Made by a program: the position numbers and the translations under genes
NCBI GenBank assembly: GCA_025642075.2
Contig: JAODUO010000033.1
Span: 727,501 to 791,500, forward strand
Origin: Ridgeia piscesae
Taxonomy: Eukaryota > Annelida > Polychaeta > Sabellida > Siboglinidae
DNA length: 64,000 nt
Direction: 5' to 3'
Notes under the pieces: generated by a model
What the model was told of the DNA's origin: nothing
Databases searched by the model: none
What the model saw: only the letters and a program-made list of their open reading frames with translations
Shown here: piece after piece, positions 11,670 to 23,839 of the stretch
Layout of the letters: the number at the start of each line of letters is the position of its first letter
Position numbering within the stretch: the stretch's first letter is position 1

Positions 11670-11889
11670 TCACTGTAACTGTTATGCTAGCTCCGCTGAG
11701 TGTATCGTTCAAAAGCAGTATTTTATATAAGAGTTGTAAATGTTATCTCCTTTTTTCGCCCACATTGGTAATTATCGTTCTGTTTATTTACAACAATAAC
11801 AGTAATGTAAATAAAAAAAACCAGGAAAACATTCCAAATGAGCCGGGTAAGAAAATACTTTCAAATACATCGTTTTGAGATACCAGCGT

Positions 11890-12370
11890 TCATGTGACGC
11901 TGCGTCGGTCAGCCGAGGAGTTGTTATTTGAAGGAAACTACATCGACATCATCGGTAGCAAATTATAATTTTGACGGCCTTAATTTGCAACTGAATAAAA
12001 CTACTTCTGTGGTGTGCCTGTAGCGTGCTACATGACATCTGAATTAGTGATGTCTCGTTTCGCTGTTGTACTATTCCACTTGGATGTTCAACGTGGGTTT
12101 CCTGTAACTCCGTAATTCCACAACAAAAACTTAATAATACTTCATGCATTTACCGTTCTAACTATGCCTGATCACTTGTCCCTGTCACGAACGAGACATA
12201 AGACGATACAAACATGGCTCAACCTGGCAGCATCAGTACTGGCATCTACCTACCTATGACAATTGTGGTAGTGTTTTAATTTACGGCTGCGTATATGTGT
12301 TAACAAAAAGCCACTACTTAAAATGTCAGCAGCGATATTGTGATGCATTTTACTTTTTATTTCCAGTAGT
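11890..12370. repeat. Lysozyme-flanking duplicated module, copy 3
   Basis: Contains GTTATTTGAAGGAAACTACA, GTGGGTTTCCTGTAACTCCG, CACTTGTCCCTG..CGAACGAGACA and ACAAAAAGCCA in the same order as copy 1. It lies about 0.9 kb downstream (in - strand terms) of the orphan lysozyme exon. Confidence 0.55.
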
Positions 12371-12609
12371 TGTTAGCAAACAAATTAGCTAACACTACAT
12401 GGTGCCAACACGTCGATGTCGAAATGGTGTACATTATTACGTGCATTTGACAGGGAACTGTTCCTGGTTCGACGTCGCATTTTTTGCTACCGAAGACACA
12501 CTGAACAAAAACAGCCTGCACCAGCTTTTAGTCACCTTAAGTCAAACCACAACATGTGTATAATAAGGAACTACTCAAAGAATGTAAAATATGCACTGCT
12601 GCTTGCGAT

Positions 12610-12789
<180 letters not shown>

Positions 12790-13235
12790 TGCGTGCGCGC
12801 GCAAGTTTTGCGAGCGCACGCGTGCCTGTGTAAGAGTGTGCGCGCGTGTGTGCGTGAATATGAGTGACATATGGGGGACAAGGCGACAGCAGAAATAAAC
12901 TATTTATTTTGACAGAATGAGGTTATGTACTAAATACGGTATGGTATCCATTGCTCTCTTGGTGTATTACTCCGTCGATGCTAGTTATAGAAATATATAC
13001 CAGTGTCACGTACAAACGGCGTACACTGTGTCTCATCCGATCTGGCGACCTTTAGCAACTGGTGCATGATAGTACCTATAAGGAATTACCAAATCAACGT
13101 ATTTGCATCACTGACTTTACTAAACAACACTCACAATGTCAGACATGGCAACAACTTGACCTATTGTACAGATGGAATTATTTGTTTATTGTCAATGTCG
13201 ATGCAATTGTCATGGGGACAGTTTAACACCCGCCC

Positions 13236-13426
13236 TCATCCTTCCAAGCACGCTTTCACCTTGCGCCAGTACTTGGTCGAGCGCCACGTCCACCGACCTC
13301 TGTTACCGCCCATGTGTGTCCGGGCATAACGCTGACAGGAGTAGGGTCGCGGGCCGCCATAGCGCTTCATGTAGTTGACCACACACCGACGGGAACAGTT
13401 CCTGTTGTGGACGCAGGCCCGGTAGG
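13236..13426 (-). CDS. Orphan last exon of a second i-type lysozyme (intact reading frame)
   Basis: A good acceptor (GCATTCTCCAG) opens a 191-bp exon with phase 1 entry, exactly like exon 4 of the complete gene, ending at TGA 13236-13238. The 63 residues include C-V-H-N-R-N-C-S-R-R-C-V-V-N-Y-M-K-R-Y, A-R-T-H-M-G-G-N-R-G-R and Y-W-R-K-V-K-A-C. The cysteines, the conserved His and the terminal Y-W-x-K-V-K-x-C are closer to canonical mollusc i-type lysozymes than the complete copy. The exon is strongly basic (many Arg/Lys). I could not find matching exons 1-3 between 13.4 and 16 kb, where decayed LINEs lie. It is either a truncated duplicate or part of a gene whose upstream exons have diverged. 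The reading frame has no disablement. Confidence 0.65.
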
Positions 13427-13669
13427 CTGGAGAATGCAACAATGAGATCTTCAAAGTGTGATCAATGAAAACTGATTCAGTAATGCGATGGCTGTGTGGA
13501 AAAAGTGTTATAAGTTGGAGGTGTGATGATTTTATAAGGATTTACCGAACGACGAACACATTAATAGCCCACGCACACACAACACGCCCACGGATCTTGC
13601 AGGGATGTCGTCTTCTGACAGGTAATTATTATGATCTTGCATGTCCAGTTAAAATGGCCGTAGCTGGTT

Positions 13670-13671
<2 letters not shown>

Positions 13672-13756
<85 letters not shown>
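13672..13756. repeat. (AT)n microsatellite
   Basis: About 85 bp of uninterrupted TA dinucleotides. Confidence 0.97.
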
Positions 13757-13757
<1 letters not shown>

Positions 13758-14097
13758 CAACACAAACGAAGAACAAGCTGTACAATGACAATGGGGGCCT
13801 ACTGCCATTGACAACATGTCATCGTAGTCCCGTGTCACTTTCAACAACTTTCGTGCTACAGTAGTGGTGCGATGATCAAATTAATGTTTAAACGTCTATA
13901 GAACAATTCAATGCGCATTTGACTAAACCGCTTACGCGTGACACGAAAGAACACACACGTGAGAGAAGCTGATTTTTTGTTCTTTTTTGTGCAATCTCGC
14001 ACATACTCACGCGAAGGCATGCGACGTCTACACATGAGTTATTGATTTTTTTCATATACTACGTCTAATCACGGACTTATATGCACTGGACTGCTGT

Positions 14098-14131
14098 CTC
14101 CGCCGCTCGCGGCGCTTCGCGAGCGGCGGAG
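14098..14131. other. GC-rich perfect hairpin
   Basis: CTCCGCCGCTCGCG (14098-14111) and its exact reverse complement CGCGAGCGGCGGAG (14118-14131) are separated by six bases. This is a 14-bp perfect stem, almost all G and C, in an otherwise AT-rich context. No element boundary is obvious. Confidence 0.85.
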
Positions 14132-14435
14132 TTGGCTGCAAAGGTCACGAGCGCAAAAGAGGTACTCCCCACTTCCGGTCTGCGAGCCACTGCGATGGAG
14201 TTGCCGAACATCGAGAGGATTCTTGCGATGAATAAAACTGTTTAATTCAATAATAGTGAGAATTTTCCTGAACGATGACTGTACCTAGTTTGGTAAATGT
14301 TATGGCTATCTCCAGTGTAGTTCTAAATGGGTTATTTAATTATAATATGTGTTCACGGTGAGATGTCTGTTGCTTAGCCTTAGGGAATGTGGTTATATAC
14401 TCATACACATCATGTGTCATAGCTGCTGTCAGTTA

Positions 14436-14905
14436 TTAGTCAGTATACAACTTAATAGTAATAAATATAGCAGTAATTGTATCTTTGATGAATTCAAGCT
14501 TGCTGTTTGCTTTATTGACTATCTGGTTGATGTGTGGGATCCATGAGAAATTGTTTGACATGTCTATGCCGAGGTGTGTTGGTACTGGTACTGCTCTGGG
14601 TGTTTCGTCATGTATTCTGTAGGAGTTATCTATGGGTAGTTCTGATCTGGTGATGTGCATTAATTCACATTTATAGGGGTTGAAGGTCATTTGCCAGGAT
14701 TGTTCCCAGTCGATCAGACTGTCGAGGTCATGCTGTAAATTGTCTTGGTCAGTGTGCTTATTGATTATCTGGTAGAGCATTGCATCATCGGCGACAGATT
14801 TGAGGGAGGTTTCTGGAAAATATGGGTGGGCATGTCATTTATAAGGAGAAGGAAGAGAAAGGGGCCAAAACAGTCCCCTGTGGGACTCCAGAGTAATACT
14901 GTTAT
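14436..14905 (-). mobile_element. Decayed LINE reverse transcriptase fragment
   Basis: Read on the - strand, the block starts with S-G-V-P-Q-G-T-V-L-A-P-F, shifts frame to L-I-N-D-M-P, shifts again to D-D-A-M-L-Y-Q-I-I, and continues D-W-E-Q-S-W-Q-M-T-F-N-P-Y-K-C and T-H-L-G-I-D-M. These are the classic palm-domain blocks of non-LTR reverse transcriptases; the catalytic F-A-D-D motif is degraded to V-A-D-D. At least two frameshifts make it inactive. Confidence 0.85.
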
Positions 14906-15479
14906 TACTCAGTTACTTCAGCTGTTTTTGTAACATCGCAAAATTGCATCTAATTATAGTTGAACTGGCATATTCACGAATGTGTGTATGTAACGAACTT
15001 ACACAACATTTTCCTCATAGGCATCCTTCATCTCGGGTGCCAAACACTCGGTGATTATTCTTCGACCCCGTGACTAAGACGTACAACCTTTATCCGTTGA
15101 AAATGTGTCTAGTGTATCTTGGAACTTTTGTGCGACATATCAGTTATATATAATTTATTACGAGCCTGCAGGATGCTGACAGTTGAGGGAGTTAATCAGG
15201 GAATCTCATAGCAGCTGATGTCACTTTGAGTTACTCCAGCTCAATCAGTTGTAAAATTACCTGGCAATAGACATTTTTGTGGACGAGTAGTCTTCGGACA
15301 TTCATTGCTGCATGGCTGAAAGCTGCTTTGAGACATCCAGATGGTGTCGGATTGAACATGTCTGCCAGGTAAAGTGATTTGAGAAGTCTTGAGGACATAC
15401 TTAGAGACAAGTCTACAATGCATGCATAATTCCAGCAATGATATACGGCGTGTAAACATTGGCAATCACCAGCCAGGCA

Positions 15480-15790
15480 AAGAAGCTAGCACCCGCACGA
15501 AACATAGATAGAAAGAAGTATGTTATACATCACATACCGGGGTAGAAATACAAACATGTGGGTCAGAGAAGACTGGTTGCAGAAGACGGAAGTGAACCAG
15601 GGCAAGGTACGACATCAGAATATGAGATAACCGAAGGACGTCGCGTATCACCACCTGAACACCCTACGAAGGGAAAGAATGAGAGGAAGACTGGTGAGAT
15701 GCACTAGGTGTGTACTGGAAGGGGACCATCTGGCAGAAGATAGCACCAGATAGTGAGATGTGGAAACAGCATATGCTGAGACCTTTGCCC
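15480..15790 (+). mobile_element. Decayed LINE C-terminal fragment
   Basis: The + strand, with frameshifts and stops, encodes S-M-L-Y-I-T-Y-R-G-R-N-T-N-M-W-V-R-E, then R-R-E-R-M-R-G-R-L-V-R and, in another frame, W-Q-K-I-A-P-D-S-E-M-W-K. This is the usual order at the end of RTE-like LINE proteins (S-M-L-x-I-T-L-R-D-R...W-V-R-E...G-R-P...W-x-R-I-A-Q-D-R-x-x-W). It points opposite to the fragment at 14436-14905. Confidence 0.6.
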
Positions 15791-16705
15791 TTACACGGGA
15801 CACTACGGCTGCACAACGATGATGCTAAAGGACAGAAAACAGCACAATGTACGAATTTAACTTTTACATCTTTCTGCTATATAATTAGCTCCACACAAGT
15901 TACGGAATTCAATGGTGGTGTTTGCTATTGTAAAATTGTATATCTGTACACACTTTGGCACTGATTAAATACCCTAGGAGCCTTTCGTACAACCGTTAAG
16001 TCAGCGTTTCTCAAATGGATGCTGGGGTCACAAGCCGTCTGTCAGTCTATTGACAGGGACTGTAGGCTGTCACACTTCACGGGCCATCCCGTAACCATGG
16101 CATAGCAATAATGTAACGTCTATGCATATATCATGATAACATAGAAATATATGTTCCTGCTCAACAGTCAGAGAAAAGATAAACAACTTGGCACTAGGTG
16201 ACTGGTAGGGGGTCACACTGGCCTAGGACCCTGTCAAGGGAGTTGATGGTTAGGCCCAAATGAGACACGCTGCCTTAAGTGTGTAAGGTCCTTATTTGCC
16301 TGTAACACCGGATGTGTTAAAGCTAAGAACTGACGACAACACACAACCAGCACATCACACACCAAAGGTGCATTTTCATCATTCATTTTATTAAAATATA
16401 TTTATTTCCAGAATAAGTGCAACCGAGTTGAACCGACTGAGAAGCTTGCATATTGTAGAAAAATATGCTAAGTCTATAATGATTAATATCATCATTACAG
16501 TATTGAAGTGAAATGCAGTTTAGCTAATAAGTAATAACAATATCATGATATACAATATTGTGTGAAGGCATGCAACTGCATGTTCTAATGTGTTATGAAA
16601 TAATTCACTCATTCAGCTTTAGCTAAGTCATTGATCCACATAGATACAAAATACATTACATAATATAAACATGATAACGTAATTACCGGTAGGTTTTATC
16701 TTCAA

Positions 16706-16857
16706 AGGTGATACAACCCTTGATCCACTCTTCAAAGGTGATATAACCCTTGACCCACACTCTTCAAAGGTGATACAACCCTTGACCCACACTCTTCAAA
16801 GGTGATACAACCCTTGACCCACACTCTTCAAAGGTGATACAACCCTTGACCCACAGT
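16706..16857. repeat. 32-bp minisatellite in the 2.2-kb unit
   Basis: About five units beginning CTTCAAAGGTGATACAACCC. The equivalent array in the second copy is at about 18920-19077. Confidence 0.9.
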
Positions 16858-17734
16858 CAACAACGATTTAGTTGATCAGATACATAACAAATGCTAGTCT
16901 GACTCATGTAACATTTTCTCTGGAATATAATTTTAGTGTCACAACAAACACATGCCAACGATGATTTAACATATTATGTTAGTACAATGGTGTGCATAAT
17001 ATAAATAAAATATATTGTATTCTTACAACTTTATACTACATGTATATACGATACAACGTCCTTCATAAACCATGTTTTTCCATAGTACACACAATGACAA
17101 ATATAATACTAAGACCTAAGCTCATTGCATATGTTACCCAGTCCAAATCAGAGTTATTTGAAAAAGCAAACAAAATACAATAACAAATTACATACATTTA
17201 ATTGAAACTGCCTAAGAAGATTTCTCAAAATCAACACCTGATGTGGGGTAGACGGTAAGTTCGAACAAAGACATTCAGTCAATAACGTCACATGATGGAC
17301 ACATGCAATGGAAGAACAACGTCACGCCTGGGTGACCTTGTGTTGAACAAACATTGCTAAAACAAATTATGTTTTATTTGCAAGATACCACACATAAAAA
17401 CATTTTGCAATAATGACCACCAACTCAGTAGTCCAACACAGAAAGCAGTAAAATCTAAGTTTTTAAAAGTAGTATCAGTAACGTGCAACGTTAGTACTGT
17501 CCCTATGTTTTCAGGTAAAAATGAAAAATTATATAGGTGTGTATCCCTGGTGCAAATATATAAAAGCGGATGAATATTTACACGCCACTGTATGTGAATA
17601 TTATGTTGTGCATCTTTATTATGTATTTGTGTGATTATTGCTATAAATGTAACTCTAATAAGATAACCATGGTTATACACTTGATAAAATGGTTTTGGTG
17701 ATTTTGGAGTATATAATTATAAGTTTATAATTTC

Positions 17735-18005
17735 ATATCTATGTAGCTGTATTCATATTTCATATCTATACAGCTGTATTCATATTTCATACATATACAG
17801 CTGTATTCATATCTATACAGTTGTATTAATATTTCATACCTATACAGCTGTATTCATATTTCATACATATATTGCTGTATTCATATTTCATATCTATACA
17901 GCTGTATTCATATTTCATATATATACAGCTGTATTCATATCTATACAGCTGTATTCATATCTATACAGCTGTTTTGACATATTTCATATCTATACAGCTG
18001 TATTC
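17735..18005. repeat. 20-bp minisatellite with CAGCTG in most units
   Basis: About a dozen variants of TTCATATCTATACAGCTGTA, duplicated at about 19953-20225 in the second copy. Most units contain CAGCTG, an E-box. Confidence 0.9.
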
Positions 18006-20541
18006 CTCTTTTAACAATACATACATTCTCTTATCTCATCTCATTGCATACAATATATTTTGTATAGTGTATGCATGAAAATGGTAGGACTATGCAGCTA
18101 GTTTCATTGTTAGCTTGTGTATCTATTACACCAAAAATAGATGACAACATTGTAGTTACATACTGCATCTGTATACTGTAGTTGGGATGGGCCAGAAAGC
18201 ATAACAATTTACTTACAAGCTATGCAAATTTGCAGAATATTTCTAAAGTAACTACTTTTACCCCCAAAATCTGTCTCTTTTGGATTTCTTTTCAGTGGGT
18301 AGAACCAAATGACCACGTCTACCCCACAGCAACATTCTGTCTACCCCACGACATTTTTCTACCCACAGAAATTATGTTCCCTCAACAGTCAGAGAAAAGA
18401 TAAACAACTTGGCACTAGGTGACTGGTAGGGGGTCACACTGGCCTAGGACCCTGTCAAGGGAGTTGATGGTTAGGCCCAAATGAGACACGCTGCCTTAAG
18501 TGTGTAAGGTCCTTATTTGCCTGTAAAACCGGATGTGTTAAAGCTAAGAACTGACGACAACACAAAACCAGCACATCACACACCAAAAGTGCATTTTCAT
18601 CATTCATTTTATTAAAATATATTTATTTCCAGAATAAGTGCAACCGAGTTGAACCGACTGAGAAGCTTGCATATTGTAGAAAAATATGCTAAGTCTAAAA
18701 TTATTAATATCATCACTACAGTATCGAAGTGAAATGCAGTTTAGCTAATAAGTAATAACAATATCATGATATACAATATTGTGTGAAGGCATGCAACTGC
18801 ATGTTCTAATGTGTTATGAAATAATTCACTCATTCAGCTTTAACTAAGTCATTGATCCACATAGATACAAAATACATTACATAATATAAACATGATAACG
18901 TAATTACCGTTAGGTTTTATCTTCAAAGGTGATACAACCCTTGACCCACACTCTTCAAAGGTGATACAACCCTTGACCCACTCTTCAAAGGTGATACAAC
19001 CCTTGACCCACACTCTTCAAAGGTGATGCAACCCTTGACCCACATTCTTCAAAGGTGATACAACCCTTGACCCACACTCAACAACGATTTAGTTGATCAG
19101 ATACATAACAAATGCTAGTCTGACTCATGTAACATTTTCTCTGGAATATAATTTTAGTGTCATCACAAACACATGCCAACGATGATTTAACATATTATGT
19201 TAGTACAATGGTGTGCATAATATAAATAAAATATATTGTATTCTTACAACTTTATACTACATGTATATACGATACAACGTCCTTCATAAACCATGTTTTT
19301 CCATAGTACACAATGACAAATATAATACTAAGACCTAAGCTCATTGCATATGTTACTCAGTCCAAATCAGAGTTATTTGAAAAAGCAAACAAAATACAAT
19401 ACAAAATTACATACATTTAATTGAAACTGCCTAAGAAGATTTCTCAAAATCAACACCTGATGATCAGCAGTAAGTTCGAACAAAGACATTCAGTCAATAA
19501 CGTCACATGATGGACACAGGCAATGGAAGAACAACGTCACGCCTGGGTGACCTTGGTGTGTTGAACAAACATTGCGAAAATAAATTATGTTTTATTTGCA
19601 AGATACCACACATAAAAACATTTTGCAATAATGACCACCAACTTAGTAGTCCAACACAGAAAGCAGTAAAATCTAAGTTTTTAAAAGTAGTATCAGTAAC
19701 GTGCAACGTTAGTACTGTCCCTATATGTTTTCAGGTAAAAATGAAAAATTATATAGGTGTGTATCCCTGGTGCAAATATATAAAAGCGGATGAATATTTA
19801 CACGCCACTGTATGTGAATATTATGTTGTGCATCTTTATTATGTATTTGTGTGATTATTGCTATAAATGTAACTCTAATAAGATAACCATGGTTATACAC
19901 TTGATAAAATGGTTTTGGTGATTTTGGAGTATATAATTATAAGTTTATAATTTCATATCTATGTAGCTGTATTCATATTTCATATCTATACAGCTGTATT
20001 CATATTTCATACATATACAGCTGTATTCATATCTATACAGCTGTATTAATATTTCATACCTATACAGCTGTATTCATATTTCATACATATATTGCTGTAT
20101 TCATATTTCATATCTATACAGCTGTATTCATATTTCATATCTATACAGCTGTATTCATATCTATACAGCTGTATTCATATCTATACAGCTGTTTTGACAT
20201 ATTTCATATCTATACAGCTGTATTCCTCTTTTAACAATACATACATTCTCTTATCTCATCTCATTGCATACAATATATTTTGTATAGTGTATGCATGAAA
20301 ATGGTAGGACTATGCAGCTAGTTTCATTGTTAGCTTGTGTATCTATTACACCAAAAATAGATGACAACATTGTAGTTACATACTATATCTGTATACTGTA
20401 GTTGGGATGGGCCAGAAAGCATAACAATTTACTTACAAGCTATGCAAATTTGCAGAATATTTCTAAAGTAACTACTTTTACCCCCAAAATCTGTCTCTTT
20501 TGGATTTCTTTTCAGTGGGTAGAACCAAATGACCACGTCTA

Positions 20542-21018
20542 CCCCACAGCAACATTCTGTCTACCCCACAGCAACATTCTGTCTACCCCACAGCAACATT
20601 CTGTCTACCCCACAGCAACATTCTGTCTACCCCACAGCAACATTGGGATGGGCCAGAAAGCATAACAATTTACTTACAAGCTATGCAAATTTGCTGAATA
20701 TTTCTAAAGTAACTACTTTTACCCCCAAAATCTGTCTCTTTTGGATTTCTTTTCAGTGGATAGAACCAAATGACCACATCTACCCACAGCAACATTCTGT
20801 CTACCCCACAGCAACATTCTGTCTACCCCACAGCAACATTCTGTCTACCCCACAGCAACATTCTGTCTACCCCACAGCAACATTCTGTCTACCCCACAGC
20901 AACATTCTGTCTACCCCACAGCAACATTCTGTCTACCCCACAGCAACATTCTGTCTACCCCACAGCAACATTCTGTCTACCCCACAGCAACATTCTGTCT
21001 ACCCCACAGCAACATTCT
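20542..21018. repeat. 22-bp minisatellite
   Basis: Tandem 22-bp units beginning CTGTCTACCCCACAGCAACA, interrupted at 20646-20785 by a third copy of the end of the 2.2-kb unit. Three units are 66 bp, so the open frames encode a repeating 22-residue peptide that is not a gene. Confidence 0.92.
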
Positions 21019-21224
21019 GATTTAATGCAATAGTGTACAGTTGTCATAATAATTTTAAGTTTAAATTTTATTTAAACAGATTTAGCCACATTGCCATGAA
21101 ACATTTCACCCTTCAACTGGCATGTGGCCTATGAAGCCATACACTTAGCAGAGGCCAACACATCTCTACCGTCTACTTCTAAATGGAATATTTTCAGCAT
21201 CAATGGTAACAGTCTCAGTCTTTA

Positions 21225-21380
21225 GAGCGGGATCCTGGCTCAGTGAATCCATTTCCCCGAGTCGGATCTTTTACTTCCCCTGACAAGAAGAGACCAACGG
21301 CTTTTAGCCTCTTCTGGAAGACACAGGCAATGTAGGGTGGACAAAATTGCCAAAGTTTCAACATGGCCGCCAGTGGTGGC
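21225..21380 (-). mobile_element. tRNA-derived SINE, copy 2 (partial)
   Basis: The - strand shows CAGAAGAGGCTAAAAGCCGT, TGGTCTCTTCTTGTC, AGGGGAAGTAAAAGATCC. This is the body and tail also present at 42690-42925. The tRNA-like head is missing or very diverged. Confidence 0.55.
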
Positions 21381-21999
21381 ACTGAACGAACACCGAGTGA
21401 TCAGAATAAGAATTTTGATTTCTTCGATCGACAATTCAGCACACCCCACAACAGCAGACTATCTGTGTATAACCCGTCCTCATTGGATATTTATCATTTG
21501 TATTTGTAAAGAATTAACATTATCATCAGATAAGGTGTTCCAGTCAATTGTCCATTATTGTGAAAATTATTGCCAGCTCATTTAAAACCCACACTATTTA
21601 ACTAAACTTGGTAAACTGTGCTACTGAATTCTTTAATTTTGAAAAGAAGTGTACTTTTATTGACATCTTAACGAATAAAGGGCAAAAAGTCAACGGTTTC
21701 ATGTTATGCACCTAAAGGAGTTTACACAAACTAACCATTTGCATATACAATCAAATTTTTCACATCAGTGGTTTACTCAGAAAGTAGTCTTAAAGTAGAA
21801 AAATCTAGTAAAACCATCGGTTTACAACGAAACCGCGACTGCAATATGCCATTCCGTTCATCATACGGCAACAGTACAGGGAAAAACAGTATCAGAAAGC
21901 TGTCTTTTTGTTTCCCTTCGAATCGACCAGTGGTATCGTTGGGACAGTCACCGACACAGTGCATATGCCAGACGACCGGGTTGGATTGACCCAACCATG

Positions 22000-22890
22000 A
22001 AAACGACCACCAACAGATGGCAAACATCTCACATACATATACTACATTACAAAAAATCACTTGCATTTCTCTCGCGAAGAAAATTCACAAAAACAAACGC
22101 GCATATCTTGACGGCCACTTCTTCGCCCTGCTTCCCGGTACCATAACATCACTATATAAGTTAGCCTTGCCCAAAATAATTTTTATAATAAACTTTTCTT
22201 ACTGAACTCGCATAACATCATTATTTTAATATGTTATTGTTTTAGTTATTATTGTTAAAACATCGCTTATGTAATGCAAGCCTGCAATGCTCATAGCACA
22301 CGTGGGATGTTTATAGAAATATTGTTAAAAAACAATGTGACATCATTGAACAAAACGTACTTCCATACACATTTTATAAGTAATAGGTAATTTTAGTTAA
22401 TTATGTAGACACTTATATTTTTAGTATTTATTTTAAAATATTACCTGTGGGTAACATTCTTCTTATTGCATTTTTTTTAATAGCAGTATGTTTTGAAGTG
22501 CCGCAATCATGGATTTGACGCTATATGAAATAAAATATTATTAATGTATTATAATAAAACTAATAATTTTCTGAAGATCAGTGATAATAATTAATTAGTA
22601 TATTACTTGTAATTTATAAAATTATTTTGCGAATACAGTAAGTAGTTTATAAACATTTGCGCACACAAAAGCTCCGCCGACTGGTGTTTGTGTAAAGATA
22701 ACATATATAGCAATGTTATGGTAACAGCGGAGTCGCCAGAGAGGTTGAGTTACCGTCGAGATCTGCACGTTTGTTTTGTGAATTTCTTCGTTAGAGGAAT
22801 GCAAGTGATTTTGTTTGTAACCTAGTGTATGTATGTAAGATATGTGAGAAGTTTGGTGGCTGTTGGTGATCATTTTCGTGGTTAGATCAG
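22000..22890. repeat. Inverted duplication flanking an AT-rich core
   Basis: About 180 bp at 22000-22180 (+) match 22660-22890 (-). Shared stretches include AAAATCACTTGCATT, GAAGAAA-TTCACAAAA-CAAACG and a CCATAACAT..CTATATA box. The roughly 480 bp between the arms (22181-22660) is highly AT-rich with no exon signals. It may be a foldback transposon or a duplicated promoter region. Confidence 0.6.
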
Positions 22891-23057
22891 AAAGTAAAAG
22901 ACAGTTCATGTTCAGTTCATGCCGACCAAGTCAACTATGCCACGTCATTCTGTTGATAAAATGGTGTAGTCTATAGGTTTTCGATGGCTATATGTTCTAA
23001 ATTGTTTTCCTGATAAACCGGTGACATTAAAAATATGATTGTTGTGGGAAGTTTACT

Positions 23058-23063
23058 TTTTAT
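23058..23063 (-). terminator. Candidate poly(A) signal of the large - strand gene
   Basis: TTTATT on + is AATAAA on -, about 510 bp after the homologous stop codon at 23572. It is the nearest perfect hexamer noticed. A LINE remnant lies between it and the coding end. Confidence 0.3.
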
Positions 23064-23114
23064 TAACCCTATTAGGGTCATATCACCAAATGACACGAAA
23101 GCGTTGACTTTTGT

Positions 23115-23340
23115 TTCCCTTTAGATATTGTAAATACTTCTATGTGATACGTGTCCTCTCAGTATCCCTGCCTCTAATGTCATTTCATACAAATTCAGTC
23201 TGTTTTCATACCTAAGGTTTCTAAGTTTTGGAATCATTATCACCATTCGTTATTGTATATTTTCTAATTTATCTACATGTCTTTCTCTGGCCTCAATACT
23301 TGTATAAACTATTCCAAATGAGACATAACAATTGCTTTGT
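23115..23340 (-). mobile_element. Decayed LINE fragment in the 3' UTR region
   Basis: The - strand reads D-K-L-E-N-I-Q, a stop, R-M-V-I-M-I-P-K-L-R-N-L-R-Y-E-N-R-L and M-T-L-E-A-G-I-L-R-G. This matches the L-E-x-I-Q-R-R-A-T-x-x-I-P...L-R-x-L-x-Y-E-x-R-L...T-L-E-x-R-R-x-R-G pattern of jockey/CR1-like LINE ends, the block just upstream of the piece seen at 50905. Confidence 0.6.
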
Positions 23341-23571
23341 ACAATGATACTGTTAATTGTTTCCTTTTGTGAGTGATATTTCTTTTGATAATTTGATTCC
23401 CCTTTGGAGCAGCAATCCCAGACGGTCCTGAAACTTTCCTGTTCGCATTACCTGTCACTCCTACATATATAAGAATCTGCCTAATATTATGTTTATCCAT
23501 GGTATAAAAATGACACTGGAAACTTGGGGACTTTTTGATGTGACATTCTGGAGTGCTAAGTCCGATTGATT

Positions 23572-23839
23572 TTATCTCCGGTTAGAAGGGCACTTTTGAT
23601 CAACTTCCCCTGGACAGACATCTGTACAATGCAGCTGATCTGCAGTGAGGCAATAATCTGTTCTTCTTTTGTAGTTTGGGTTGAAGCGAGTTGGAGGAGC
23701 ACATTTCATGTTGCTTCCAAGAGCGCCCTCACTGTAGCACCAGATGTACCATTCACAGTTGTAGGGATGAGATATGAAGAACTCCTCCCGTCCAGAATAT
23801 TTTGGTTTGACCTTGCATCACGACATGCTTGTGTCGGAT
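23572..23839 (-). CDS. Terminal chitin-binding type 2-like exon, frameshifted
   Basis: A TGTTTTAG acceptor enters in phase 1 and reads D-P-T-Q-A-C-R-D-A-R. About 40 bp later the domain signature E-F-F-I-S-H-P-Y-N-C-E-W-Y-I-W-C-x11-C-A-P-P-T-R-F-N-P lies in another frame and runs to a TAA at 23572-23574. The exon is 268 bp, one short of a length that would keep frame. As written, the entering frame stops at a TGA at 23706-23708. This is either a real disabling mutation or a sequence error; the C-x5-C and T-R-F-N-P features are otherwise well kept. Confidence 0.65.

Larger units (their letters stand above)
16160..20566. repeat. 2.22-kb segmental tandem duplication (two copies)
   Basis: The block starting CTCAACAGTCAGAGAAAAGA at 16160 recurs at 18381, and the two copies run nearly identically to about 18345 and 20566. 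Differences are scattered single bases and small indels. A short third piece, starting GGGATGGGCCAGAAAGCATA, occurs at 20646-20800. No convincing coding sequence was found inside; each copy carries two minisatellites. Confidence 0.95.

Noticed and set aside
15241..15465. - strand 74-codon frame
   Set aside because: No recognisable domain and no splice or repeat support; it lies next to LINE debris.
20529..21033. 163-codon frame with a repeating 22-residue peptide
   Set aside because: The period follows from three 22-bp minisatellite units; no start context or domain.
21773..22066. - strand 97-codon frame
   Set aside because: Partly inside the left arm of the inverted duplication and without any domain or paired exon.
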